Assembly (NCBI GenBank): GCA_002305575.1
Contig: DBPP01000015.1
Coordinates: 1-49,512 of the forward strand
DNA length: 49,512 nucleotides
Reading direction: 5' to 3'
DNA from: Ruminococcaceae bacterium UBA1417
Lineage (GTDB): Bacteria > Bacillota > Clostridia > Oscillospirales > Acutalibacteraceae
The translations under genes were made by a program, and so were the position numbers. Every line of letters begins with the position of its first letter. Positions within the stretch are counted from its first letter, which is position 1. The notes beneath the pieces are model-generated. The model was not told where the DNA came from and did not search any database. It saw only the letters and a program-made list of their open reading frames with translations. Below are positions 24,808 through 32,415 of this stretch, piece by piece.

Positions 24808-25467
24808 TTACAGAATGTGTTGTTGCAGCGCTTCGGCCGTGTCGGCCAGATAAACGGCGCCGTTTTCCCGCAGTTCTTCCGCGCCGCGGAAGCCCCAGGT
24901 CACGCCGACGGTCGGGATGCCCGCGTTGCGGCCTGTCTGCATGTCCACGCCGCTGTCGCCGACGTAGAGGCAGTCGTCCGGTTGCACGCCGAGCGCGGCG
25001 CAGATCTCAAATACCGCAGTTGGATCCGGCTTTTTGGGCACGCCATCCCGCTGGCCGTGTACAAGATCAAACAGGCCGGGAAAGAGCGCGTCTGCGATGA
25101 AGCAGGTCATATTGTCCGGTTTGTTGGAGAGCACGGCGGTCTTCACGCCGGCCGCGCGTACCGTGTGCAGCAGCGCCACAATACCCGGATACGGCGCGAC
25201 GAGGTGTGTCGGGTCGCTTTCATACAGCGCGTCATACGTGGCACGCAGCGCCTGCACGTCCGCCTCCGTATGCGGCCGGCCGGTTTCGCGCAGCATCCGG
25301 CGCATCAGCGTGTCGGCGCCGTTGCCCACCAGTTGGCGGTAGCGCGCGGTTTCGATCTCCGGATAGCCGTGCGCCCGCAGCGCTGCGTTTGCAAAGCCCG
25401 CGATGGAAGCGAGTGTGTTGACGACGGTGCCGTCCATATCAAAAATCACAGCATGTACTTTGGCCAT
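24808..25467 (-). CDS. HAD-superfamily phosphatase, phosphoglycolate-phosphatase-like
   Basis: Phosphatase of 219 aa. All four HAD motifs are visible: motif I FDMDGTVVNT with the nucleophile D10 and D12, motif II LSNKPDN, motif III lysine in KKPDPTAV and motif IV YVGDSGVDM. The helical cap lies between motifs I and II (about residues 15-85), the C1 layout of Gph/PGP-type enzymes and of some nucleotide or sugar-phosphate phosphatases. Removal of 2-phosphoglycolate arising in DNA repair is the textbook role, but substrates of this group are broad. ATG 25467 has a modest site (AGAGGGATG). It is a single gene converging on the lipoprotein gene. Confidence 0.88.
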   Translation of the reverse strand: MAKVHAVIFDMDGTVVNTLASIAGFANAALRAHGYPEIETARYRQLVGNGADTLMRRMLRETGRPHTEADVQALRATYDALYESDPTHLVAPYPGIVALLHTVRAAGVKTAVLSNKPDNMTCFIADALFPGLFDLVHGQRDGVPKKPDPTAVFEICAALGVQPDDCLYVGDSGVDMQTGRNAGIPTVGVTWGFRGAEELRENGAVYLADTAEALQQHIL

Positions 25468-25593
25468 AAACAGATCATCCCTCTTTACTGCGCGCCGGCT
25501 TGGACGCGCTGGACTCCGGCTTTCAGTATACCGCTTTTCGTTCAGATTTGCAAGCCAACAAACTGACCTTAAAGAAAAATAGAAAACTGGTTA

Positions 25594-25622
25594 TTGAGAA
25601 AAGGTCAGACGCGTGCTATACT
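25594..25622 (+). promoter_or_regulatory. Promoter of the ECF transporter S-component gene
   Basis: TTGAGA (25594-25599) and TATACT (25617-25622) are 17 bases apart. The leader that follows is about 100 bases and GC-rich with foldable segments. Confidence 0.78.
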
Positions 25623-25730
25623 GAACGCAATCAAACGGCGGGACCAAAAGCGCGTGGCGCACAGGCCCGGGCGGCGGCTGTTGAAAGCTGGGCCGCATCG
25701 CCGGCAAACCGAAGGAAATGGGGTATTCCT
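25623..25730 (+). other. GC-rich structured 5' leader of the S-component gene
   Basis: After the promoter the leader can form a stem CGGG...CCCG holding a small GCGC-GTG-GCGC hairpin (about 25639-25669), then a second hairpin GCGGC (25671-25675) with GCCGC (25692-25696) extended inward by GGCT/AGCT. Genes for ECF S components are often under riboswitch control, but I do not recognise a known class here. Confidence 0.4.
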
Positions 25731-26315
25731 ATGAACACGAACAATCGAAATTCCATCTATAAAGTGGTCACGGTGGGCCTGCTCGGCGCGCTTGTGTTTG
25801 TCTCCAACTACTTGAGCATTCCGATCCCGGTTCCGGTGGGCGACATTTCCCGCGTGCATCTGGGCAATGTCTTCTGTCTGCTGGCGGGCTTTGTCATGGG
25901 TCCGGTGGGCGGCGGCCTTGCCTCCGGTATCGGCGCCATGTTGTATGATCTGACCAACCCGGCGTATGTGGCGTCCGCACCGTTTACATTCCTCTTCAAA
26001 TTCCTGCTGGCGTTCGTGTGCGGCATCATTGCGCACAGCGGCAAGCTTTCGGGCAATATGCTCGGTTCCTGCAAGATCTCTACGCCACGGTATTTTGTCG
26101 CCGCGATTGCCGGCAGCGTCACGTACATTATCCTGTATCTGGGCAAGTCTTTTGTCACCCTGCTTCTGGAGGGCAGCGCGCCGGAGGCGGCGGCCATCGC
26201 GCTTGTCACGAAGCTCGCGACGAGCAGTGTCAATGCGGTGCTGGCGATTGTGATCTCCGTGCCGCTGGCGGCCGTCATTAAAAAGGCGCTTTCGAGCACA
26301 AAGCTTTCCGTGTAA
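25731..26315 (+). CDS. ECF transporter S component (substrate-binding membrane subunit)
   Basis: Small integral membrane protein of 194 aa with about five to six helices (near 9-30, 48-70, 75-95, 100-122, 125-150 and 165-188). The arrangement, with VHLGNVFCLLAGFVMGPVGGGLASGIGAMLYDL, is typical of vitamin-type S components that dock on a shared energising module of two ATPases and a transmembrane T protein encoded elsewhere. The substrate cannot be told from the sequence; riboflavin, thiamine-precursor and other vitamin subunits look alike. ATG 25731 is preceded by GAAGGAAATGGGG. A promoter at 25594 and a hairpin at 26338 frame it as a single-gene unit. Confidence 0.85.
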   Translation: MNTNNRNSIYKVVTVGLLGALVFVSNYLSIPIPVPVGDISRVHLGNVFCLLAGFVMGPVGGGLASGIGAMLYDLTNPAYVASAPFTFLFKFLLAFVCGIIAHSGKLSGNMLGSCKISTPRYFVAAIAGSVTYIILYLGKSFVTLLLEGSAPEAAAIALVTKLATSSVNAVLAIVISVPLAAVIKKALSSTKLSV

Positions 26316-26337
26316 ACCGCTTCGGGCAGGTTCTGTG

Positions 26338-26371
26338 AAAACCGCCGGCATCTTGTATGCCCGGCGGTTTT
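26338..26371 (+). terminator. Terminator after the S-component gene
   Basis: AAAACCGCCGGCAT (26338-26351) pairs with ATGCCCGGCGGTTTT (26357-26371) with one bulged C and a 5-base loop, ending in TTTTCT. Confidence 0.82.
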
Positions 26372-26381
26372 CTGCTATACT
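26353..26381 (+). promoter_or_regulatory. Promoter of the amidohydrolase gene, overlapping a terminator
   Basis: TATACT (26376-26381) has TTGTAT (26353-26358) 17 bases upstream. The -35 element would lie in the loop and right arm of the terminator hairpin of the preceding gene. Confidence 0.6.
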
Positions 26382-26472
26382 GGTAACGGTTAAGAAAGTC
26401 CGGCGTGCCGGGCGGGGAGAAGCCCTGCTTTTGCACGCGGGGCGGAGTTATGGAAAGGAAATGGTGATTCTC

Positions 26473-27633
26473 ATGCTTTTGATTCGAAATGGTACGATTT
26501 TTGACGCGATTCATCCCGACCCGTATACGGCGGACATCCTCGTACGGGACGGTAAAATTGCGGAAATCGGCGAAAACCTGCCGGCGGATGGCCCGGTTCT
26601 GGATGCGACCGGATTGAACATCTATCCCGGTTTTGTGGAGGCGCACTGCCATATCGGCCTTGACGGCAGCGGTATTGGCTTTGAGGGAGACGACTGCAAT
26701 GAGATGACCGATATTCTGACGCCGCAGCTGCGCGCGATCGATGGTATCTATCCGATGGACCCCACGTTCCATGAGGCGCTCGCTGCGGGCGTTACGACGG
26801 TTTGCACCGGCCCGGGTTCGGCAAATGTGCTTGGCGGACAGTTCGCCGTGATCAAGACGGCGGGCCACCGTGTGGACGATATGATTGTCAAGCCCTATGC
26901 GGCGATGAAGTGCGCCTTCGGTGAAAATCCCAAGCGTTGCTACCGCGATAAAAACAACTACTCGCGTATGTCTACAGCAGCGAAGCTGCGCGAAATGCTG
27001 ATGAAGGCGAAGGAGTACGACCGGAAAAAGCAGGCGGCAGGCGACGACGAGGCCAAACGCCCGCCTCTGGATATGAAATTGGAGGCGCTGCTTCCGGTTT
27101 TGCACGGCGAGGCGCCGCTCAAGGCGCATGCACACCGTGCGGACGACATCTTCACCGCCATCCGTATTGCCCGGGAGTTTGGCGTGCGCCTTACGCTCGA
27201 GCATGTCACGGAGGGCCATCTGATCGCAGCGGACCTTGCCAAAGAGGGATACCCGGTTGCGGTTGGCCCTTCGCTGACGCATGCGACAAAGTTCGAGCTG
27301 CGCAACAAGACATTTGCAACGCCGGGTGTTTTGGCCAAGGCGGGGTGCCACGTCTCGATTATCACCGACTCGCCGGTCATTCCCCAAAGCTATCTGCCGT
27401 TGTGCGGCGCGCTGGCTGTGAAGGCCGGAATGGACCCCTTTGAAGCGCTGCAGGCCATCACCATCCATCCGGCTGAGCATATCGGTGTGGCGGACCGTGT
27501 GGGTTCGATTGCGTGTGGGAAGGACGCGGATCTTGTCCTGATGGACGGCGCATGGAACGACGTTTCCGCCGTGGTGCGGGCTGTCTTTGTCAACGGCGAG
27601 CAAGTCTGCGGCGCCGACGGCGTCGAAAGATGA
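26473..27633 (+). CDS. Metal-dependent amidohydrolase (imidazolonepropionase-like)
   Basis: Hydrolase of 386 aa in the amidohydrolase superfamily, TIM-barrel type. It begins with the small beta-sandwich (LIRNGTIFDAI, ILVRDGKIAEIGENLP) and the GFVEAHCHIGLD segment carrying the first two metal-binding histidines, about residue 60. Further metal ligands are in AHRADDIFTAI (first H of HAHR), LEHVTEGH and the aspartate in ITDSPVIP. The family seen in Clostridia is annotated only as amidohydrolase; the substrate, a cyclic amide or a dipeptide-like compound, is unknown. ATG 26473 is chosen over ATG 26461 because GGAAAGGAA directly abuts the earlier one and the later one matches where the sandwich begins; the choice is not certain. 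Confidence 0.88.
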   Translation: MLLIRNGTIFDAIHPDPYTADILVRDGKIAEIGENLPADGPVLDATGLNIYPGFVEAHCHIGLDGSGIGFEGDDCNEMTDILTPQLRAIDGIYPMDPTFHEALAAGVTTVCTGPGSANVLGGQFAVIKTAGHRVDDMIVKPYAAMKCAFGENPKRCYRDKNNYSRMSTAAKLREMLMKAKEYDRKKQAAGDDEAKRPPLDMKLEALLPVLHGEAPLKAHAHRADDIFTAIRIAREFGVRLTLEHVTEGHLIAADLAKEGYPVAVGPSLTHATKFELRNKTFATPGVLAKAGCHVSIITDSPVIPQSYLPLCGALAVKAGMDPFEALQAITIHPAEHIGVADRVGSIACGKDADLVLMDGAWNDVSAVVRAVFVNGEQVCGADGVER

Positions 27634-27685
27634 ACGGAGCATAAAAGCCGTTCAGGTCAATTTCTCGGATTTGTCATAAAAAAGT

Positions 27686-27715
27686 TTGACATGCTTCACA
27701 TGAAATTCACATAAG
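27686..27715 (+). promoter_or_regulatory. Promoter of the HtrA gene with TTCACAT direct repeats
   Basis: TTGACA (27686-27691) and CATAAG (27710-27715) are 18 bases apart. TTCACAT occurs at 27694-27700 and 27705-27711, 11 bases apart, inside the spacer; such one-turn direct repeats suit a response regulator or repressor dimer. Confidence 0.6.
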
Positions 27716-27804
27716 ATCGAGATAATAGAAGCAACCCGAAGGGGAAAAATAATGGTTGAAAAATCCTTCGGAATATGGTATTATGTGAAAGGAGTTAAGG
27801 AATC

Positions 27805-29172
27805 ATGAGTGACAATCATGAGAAATTCCAAAATGGCTTTGGGTCCGCACAGGAATCAAATCCCACAGGTACGCCAAAAACCGCAGAAACGCCGTACGCC
27901 TACGGCAGCACATACAGCGCCAATCAACAGAATATGCCGCAAACCTATACGTGGAGCGCCCAGAACGGGCAGTATGGCACAGGCGGCTATTCGGCGCCGC
28001 AACAGCCCGCACCGAAGAAAAAGCGCGGCGCGGCGCTTGGCGTAAAGATTGTTGCGGTACTTCTGTGCTGCGCAGTGGTTTCGGCGGCGACGCTCGGTAC
28101 CTTCATTCTTCTGATTCAAAACGGCGTGGTCCGCATTGAATCGGCAGATAACAACGCAGCGTTCACGATTTCCCGCGTGGTCAACAGCGAACCGGAAGAA
28201 ACCGATTCGGTTTCCGCGATGAGTGAGCAGGACATTGCTGAAAAGCTGATTCCGTCTGTCGTGTGTATCCAGAATTATCAGGTCACGCAGCAGTATGGCT
28301 TTATGCAGACGGATACGGACAACAGCAGTGTTTCCCCGGCCGGTGAAGGCTCGGGCATTGTGTTCAGCTCGGACGGTTATATCATTACGAACGCGCATGT
28401 GGTAGAGGATGCGACCTCTTTGAAGGTCATCCTGTCCGATGGTACGACGTATGAGGCAGAGCTTGTCGGCAGCGATACGCTGACGGATCTGGCGGTCATC
28501 AAGATTGATGCCACCGGTTTGCAGGCTGCAGAGTTCGGTTCTTCGGAAGATCTGCGCGTGGCGGATCAGGTGATGGCCATCGGCAATCCGGGCGGCTATC
28601 AGCTCAACTCCAGTGTGACGATCGGCTATGTTTCCGCTTTGAACCGTGCGATCACAAACAGCTCTACAGGCTATACGATGGAATACATCCAGACCGATGC
28701 GGCGATTAACCCCGGCAATTCCGGCGGTGCGCTCGTCAACCAGTACGGTCAGGTGGTCGGCATCAATTCCGCAAAGATCAGCGCGACGGGCTATGAAGGC
28801 CTTGGGTTTGCGATCCCGGCGGAGACGGCCCAGCCAATTGTGTCTGACCTGATAGAGTACGGCTATGTCAAGGATAGGGCGATGCTCGGTATTTCCGGTC
28901 AGTTCATCGACAGCCTTACAGGTCGGTTCTACGGTTTGCCGCAGGGCGAATATGTCGGCGCGTTGAATTCTCCGCAGGCACAGTCCTCCGGTCTGCAGGT
29001 GGGCGATGTGATCACAGCCATTGACGGCACGGAGCTCACGAGCGAGACGGTGCTCCGCTCGGCAATCAATGCCAAGAAGCCGGGTGAAACGGTGGAACTC
29101 ACGGTTTACCGTCCCACCAACGACAAAACGCTGACGATCACGCTGACGCTCTCCGAGGCGACAGGCAGCTGA
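27805..29172 (+). CDS. HtrA/DegP-family membrane-anchored serine protease
   Basis: Surface quality-control protease of 455 aa. A Gln/Asn/Pro-rich cytoplasmic N-terminus (about 1-70) precedes one membrane helix (about 78-102), placing the rest outside. The trypsin-like domain has the triad H in ITNAHVVEDA, D in LTDLAVIKID and S in PGNSGGALVN. A single PDZ domain closes the protein (about 355-450, with LQVGDVITAIDGTEL). This is the HtrA/YkdA layout of Gram-positives, which degrade misfolded secreted proteins. AAGGAG lies 10 bases before ATG 27805. The repeats in its promoter suggest stress regulation, as usual for the family. Single gene with its own terminator. Confidence 0.94.
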   Translation: MSDNHEKFQNGFGSAQESNPTGTPKTAETPYAYGSTYSANQQNMPQTYTWSAQNGQYGTGGYSAPQQPAPKKKRGAALGVKIVAVLLCCAVVSAATLGTFILLIQNGVVRIESADNNAAFTISRVVNSEPEETDSVSAMSEQDIAEKLIPSVVCIQNYQVTQQYGFMQTDTDNSSVSPAGEGSGIVFSSDGYIITNAHVVEDATSLKVILSDGTTYEAELVGSDTLTDLAVIKIDATGLQAAEFGSSEDLRVADQVMAIGNPGGYQLNSSVTIGYVSALNRAITNSSTGYTMEYIQTDAAINPGNSGGALVNQYGQVVGINSAKISATGYEGLGFAIPAETAQPIVSDLIEYGYVKDRAMLGISGQFIDSLTGRFYGLPQGEYVGALNSPQAQSSGLQVGDVITAIDGTELTSETVLRSAINAKKPGETVELTVYRPTNDKTLTITLTLSEATGS

Positions 29173-29220
29173 TCCCTTTATTCAGAGTACGAGTCTTTTT
29201 CATAAATCTCCTTTTTCAAG

Positions 29221-29260
29221 CAACGAAGCCCGGGGGTGACCCTGGGCTTCGTTGCGTTTT
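29221..29260 (+). terminator. Terminator after the HtrA gene
   Basis: CAACGAAGCCC (29221-29231) pairs with GGGCTTCGTTG (29244-29254), followed by CGTTTTCT. Confidence 0.85.
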
Positions 29261-29276
29261 CTGATCCTGTAGAGCT

Positions 29277-29330
29277 GTAAAAAAGGAGCAGGCTGCGGAA
29301 CATCCTAGAATGTCCAAAGCCTGCTCCTTT
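29277..29330 (-). terminator. Terminator of the NahK-like kinase unit
   Basis: Read on the minus strand, AAAGGAGCAGGCT (29330-29318) pairs with AGCCTGCTCCTTT (29294-29282), and the T run continues to give TTTTTTAC. It lies 30 bases after the stop of the kinase gene. Confidence 0.88.
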
Positions 29331-29359
29331 GCTATATGGGCGGATAGCGCGCCGGCGGG

Positions 29360-30451
29360 TTACAGATAAGATTCGACAACCGCCATCATATCGTCCCACT
29401 GCGCTTCCATCTCTTCCACAAGACGGAACTGGTTGCGCGCGCGGTCCAGATTGTGCTGCGGATAAGCGATTTTGAAATAGACGTCGCCGTTCAGGTAGTC
29501 GGCGAGAAAACGCATGCCGACTTCGAGCGTCATCAGTTTGGCGCCGACGGGCAGCGTGCGGATTTCAGTCTCGGTCAGTGCGCCGCCGGCTTCGCGCAGA
29601 AAACCCTCGGCATAGGCCTTGAACAAATCGAGGCTGAAATGAACCTTCGAGAGGTCCGTCTCATCTTCCGCCGCCGTGGAAGCGCCCGCGCGGATGGAAT
29701 CACCGAAATCGAACGCAGTCAAACCGGGCATCACGGTGTCCAGATCGATGACACAGACCGCCTCACCGGTTTTGTTGTCGATCAGCACGTTGCTCATCTT
29801 CGTATCGTTGTGTGTCACCTTGAGCGGCAGCTCGCCTTTCTCGAGCAGATCCATCAGAATGGCACAGTCTGCTTTGCGGTCGTGCACAAATACAATTTCA
29901 TCCGTCACTTCACGCAGGCGGTTCATCTTGTCGTTGACGGCCGCTTCCGCCAGCTGGTGGTAGCGCGCGGGGGTATCGTGGAAATGCGGGATGGTTTCGT
30001 GCAGCGTTTCAGCCGGGTAATCGGCGAGCATGCTCTGGAAAGCGCCGAACGCGGCGCCGGATTTTGTGAGCATCTCCGGGGAATCCGCCGTTTCAAACGC
30101 CGTGGTGCCTTGGATGTTCAGCGTCACGCGCCAATACTGACCGGTGCTGTCCACGTAGTAATCCGCGCCGTCGCGGGTTTTCAGAATCGTCAGCGTACCG
30201 CGTGCGGGGTCTTCTCCTTGGGCGGCAAGCTTCTCCGCAATGAAGCGGGTGATGCCGAGGATGTTTTCCATGATTTCATCCGGGTGCTGGAAAACAAAGC
30301 CGTTGATGCGCTGGAGGACGTATTGGTTGTCCGCGCAGGTGACGAGATACGTGTCATTGATGTGTCCGCCACCGTAAGGGGTAATGGATTGAATTTCGCT
30401 GCCGAAGTCGTAGGCTGCGGCAGCCTCCTGATATAGGGGCTCATTGGACAT
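29360..30451 (-). CDS. APH-fold kinase, N-acetylhexosamine 1-kinase-like
   Basis: Kinase of 363 aa with the aminoglycoside-phosphotransferase fold. The start has a Gly-rich segment (YGGGHINDTYLV) and an ATP-anchoring QRIN region; the Brenner loop is THNDTKMSNVLID, with catalytic D and metal-binding N, and the second metal site is in CVIDLDTVMPGLTAFDFGDSIR. These blocks resemble NahK, the N-acetylhexosamine 1-kinase of bifidobacteria and clostridia that starts salvage of mucin and milk sugars; homologs are sometimes annotated as mucin desulfatase. No lacto-N-biose phosphorylase or epimerase gene is nearby, so the sugar is uncertain. GAAAGGAAACG precedes ATG 30451. The sensor-like gene lies 49 bases upstream on the same strand. 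Confidence 0.82.
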   Translation of the reverse strand: MSNEPLYQEAAAAYDFGSEIQSITPYGGGHINDTYLVTCADNQYVLQRINGFVFQHPDEIMENILGITRFIAEKLAAQGEDPARGTLTILKTRDGADYYVDSTGQYWRVTLNIQGTTAFETADSPEMLTKSGAAFGAFQSMLADYPAETLHETIPHFHDTPARYHQLAEAAVNDKMNRLREVTDEIVFVHDRKADCAILMDLLEKGELPLKVTHNDTKMSNVLIDNKTGEAVCVIDLDTVMPGLTAFDFGDSIRAGASTAAEDETDLSKVHFSLDLFKAYAEGFLREAGGALTETEIRTLPVGAKLMTLEVGMRFLADYLNGDVYFKIAYPQHNLDRARNQFRLVEEMEAQWDDMMAVVESYL

Positions 30452-30500
30452 GTTCTATCGTTTCCTTTCAAGCTGAAAATTATGAATCAAGACAAACGTC

Positions 30501-31787
30501 TCAGTTGTTGATGACAATGCGCAGGATCTCCGAATCGCCGGCCGCACTGCGGTTCATGGTGCCGCTGGTGCGCGCGAGAATGCCGTGTATGGTTTCCAGT
30601 TGCGGGTTATCGTTTTCCGTCTTTGGCTCGATCAGCGACGCCACAAAGGCATTGACGGATTGTGCGGTCAGTGCGCGGCGCTTTTTGGCCCGCGCAGGAG
30701 CGGAATAAACGGCTTCGAAGGTGATGCGGTTTTCAACGGGCATCACCGTCATGCGCACGAGTTTATCCTCTCCAGACGCCTGATTCGCACGGTTGATGGC
30801 ATATGCGAGCGTGTCGTTGAGAATTACGCAGAATTCAATCGTTTTCAAATGTGTTGTGCCGAGCTCGATGTTGCTTTCCAGCGTGATGCCGCAGTGTTTG
30901 GCATACGCGGCGTTTGCGGCTACCACGGCATTGATGTAAGGATTGTCGCTGTATTGGTCGAGCAGCGGGTCGCGCAGATCGCCTTCTTCAGCGATGGTGC
31001 TGTGGATGCTTTCAAGATCGCCGTGTCGCGCCGCTTCGGTGATTTCCCCGAGAATGAAACGATGGTGGTCACGGGCCGTGCGGGCGTTCGTCACGTTGCC
31101 AACCATTGCGTTAAAGTAGTTGGCCTCCGCCTGAAAAAGCGCGTCGCGGAAGTCCGCTTTGCAGGTGCGCTCGCGGAATTTCGCCGCATTGTAGGCGGCG
31201 CGCACGGTAAAAGCGATGGCAACATAGAAAAACACTGTGATGAAAAAACGCGGTGCATATGCCGTAACGTCGAAAAACGCGAAGAAACTGCCGTTTGCGA
31301 GCAACAGGCAAAACAGCTGGGCGCAGCAAAGGCCGGCCGAAAGCACGGAAAAGCTGCGGTCCGCAAAGTAATGCAGCGGCCGCACAAAGGTGATCAGGGA
31401 GAGGAAAGAGAAGAAAAGGTACAGCACGATGCCGATCAGGACCGCGAGAGAGCCACCGGTTCCAAACGGCATTGCCCCGAGAAAATATTCCGTAAATTCG
31501 TACAGAAAGCTGTAGTTGCTCAGAAGCAGCAGAGCCAGAAAGAGCTTTTGCAAAAAGTTGTTTGTGTATAGAAAAACGGCTGCCACAAGCAGCAGGAAAA
31601 CGTTGATCCCGTTGCCGATCTGTCCCGTGACGTCGTGAAAGGCCGGGGCAAGAAAGAGGTTCAGAAGAAGCGAAAGCGCATAGGCAGCGCCAGAAGCGAT
31701 CAGACTGGTCAGCATCCGGAAGCGTCCGTTCAGGACGACGAGAAAAAGAAAAGCGTTGCACAGAAAAACAACGGGCAGACAAAGCAT
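30501..31787 (-). CDS. Membrane GHKL-domain sensor-like protein, degenerate kinase
   Basis: Membrane protein of 428 aa. The first 205 residues form about six helices; a coiled linker follows with ARDHHRFILGEITEA near residue 240, where AgrC-type kinases have the phospho-accepting histidine (RHDYRHH-like). The C-terminal part looks like a GHKL ATPase: NPYINAVVAANAAYAKHCGI and an N-box-like NDTLAYAINRA. No clear D-x-G-x-G or GxG box follows, so ATP binding is in doubt. No response regulator gene is adjacent. TAAGGAG lies eight bases before ATG 31787. It may be a diverged quorum-type sensor or a non-kinase derivative. Membrane topology and GHKL relationship are seen; role is unknown. Confidence 0.72.
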   Translation of the reverse strand: MLCLPVVFLCNAFLFLVVLNGRFRMLTSLIASGAAYALSLLLNLFLAPAFHDVTGQIGNGINVFLLLVAAVFLYTNNFLQKLFLALLLLSNYSFLYEFTEYFLGAMPFGTGGSLAVLIGIVLYLFFSFLSLITFVRPLHYFADRSFSVLSAGLCCAQLFCLLLANGSFFAFFDVTAYAPRFFITVFFYVAIAFTVRAAYNAAKFRERTCKADFRDALFQAEANYFNAMVGNVTNARTARDHHRFILGEITEAARHGDLESIHSTIAEEGDLRDPLLDQYSDNPYINAVVAANAAYAKHCGITLESNIELGTTHLKTIEFCVILNDTLAYAINRANQASGEDKLVRMTVMPVENRITFEAVYSAPARAKKRRALTAQSVNAFVASLIEPKTENDNPQLETIHGILARTSGTMNRSAAGDSEILRIVINN

Positions 31788-31968
31788 GGTGCATTCTCCT
31801 TACGTCTAAATCTCCTTACTTCGTGGACGGCGCCGCCCGAAATGACCGGAGCGTGTCCGCGAAAAAACAGCATAGAATAGCTTTTTTATTATACCATAGC
31901 CTGCGCAGGCTTTCAACAAAGAATTGCCGGATTCGTCCAATTTTGCAGGCAATTCCATTTTTTTGAAA

Positions 31969-31993
31969 ATATACCTTGACAGATGAGGTATAT
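31969..31993 (+). promoter_or_regulatory. Perfect dyad operator at the PadR promoter
   Basis: ATATACCT (31969-31976) and AGGTATAT (31986-31993) are perfect inverted repeats with a 9-base spacer, straddling the -35 element TTGACA. This is a likely site for the PadR repressor encoded downstream, giving autoregulation. Confidence 0.8.
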
Positions 31994-32004
31994 TGATATA
32001 TTAT
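31976..32004 (+). promoter_or_regulatory. Promoter of the PadR operon
   Basis: TTGACA (31976-31981) and TATTAT (31999-32004) are 17 bases apart; the transcript would start about 45 bases before the PadR start codon. Confidence 0.82.
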
Positions 32005-32058
32005 TTATGTAGAAAAGTAGAAATACTTCCTGAGACAATGAAAGGAGGCGATGCGGCC

Positions 32059-32382
32059 ATGGCGATTGCGGCGGATCTGATTCGCGGGCATACGGATACG
32101 ATCATTTTGGCGCAGCTTATGCACGGCGACAGCTATGGATACAACATCAACCGCGTGATTCAGCAGATTACCGGCGGGCAGTACGAGCTCAAGGAAGCCA
32201 CGCTCTATACGGCGTTTCGCCGCCTCGAGCAAAGCGGGATGATTGTTTCCTACTGGGGCGATGAAAACACGGGGGCGCGCAGACGGTATTATTCCATCAC
32301 TTCCGCAGGACGCAAGTATTATGAAACGCTGCTTGCGGAGTGGGACTATTCCCGGGATATCATCGAACAGCTGATTCGTTAA
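32059..32382 (+). CDS. PadR-family transcriptional regulator
   Basis: Repressor of 107 aa, the short PadR form. The winged helix is clear: ILAQLMHGDSYGYNINRVI at the start, the recognition-helix region ELKEATLYTAFRRLEQSGMI, and the wing GARRRYYSITSAGRKYYE, followed by a short dimerisation helix. ATG 32059 has GGAGG ten bases upstream; the frame is open earlier but without family sequence. It heads a three-gene operon with a membrane protein and a DUF4097 protein, an arrangement common in Firmicutes where PadR senses envelope or antimicrobial stress. The perfect dyad over its own -35 region points to autorepression. Confidence 0.92.
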   Translation: MAIAADLIRGHTDTIILAQLMHGDSYGYNINRVIQQITGGQYELKEATLYTAFRRLEQSGMIVSYWGDENTGARRRYYSITSAGRKYYETLLAEWDYSRDIIEQLIR

Positions 32383-32415
32383 AACAGCCTGCGGGCACAA
32401 AGGAGTGGAGATTCT

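Noticed and set aside
25639..25700. Known riboswitch (guanidine, THF, cobalamin) before the S-component gene
   Set aside because: Only isolated sequence similarities such as GGCGGGA-x-AAAAG; the conserved cores of these classes are not complete.
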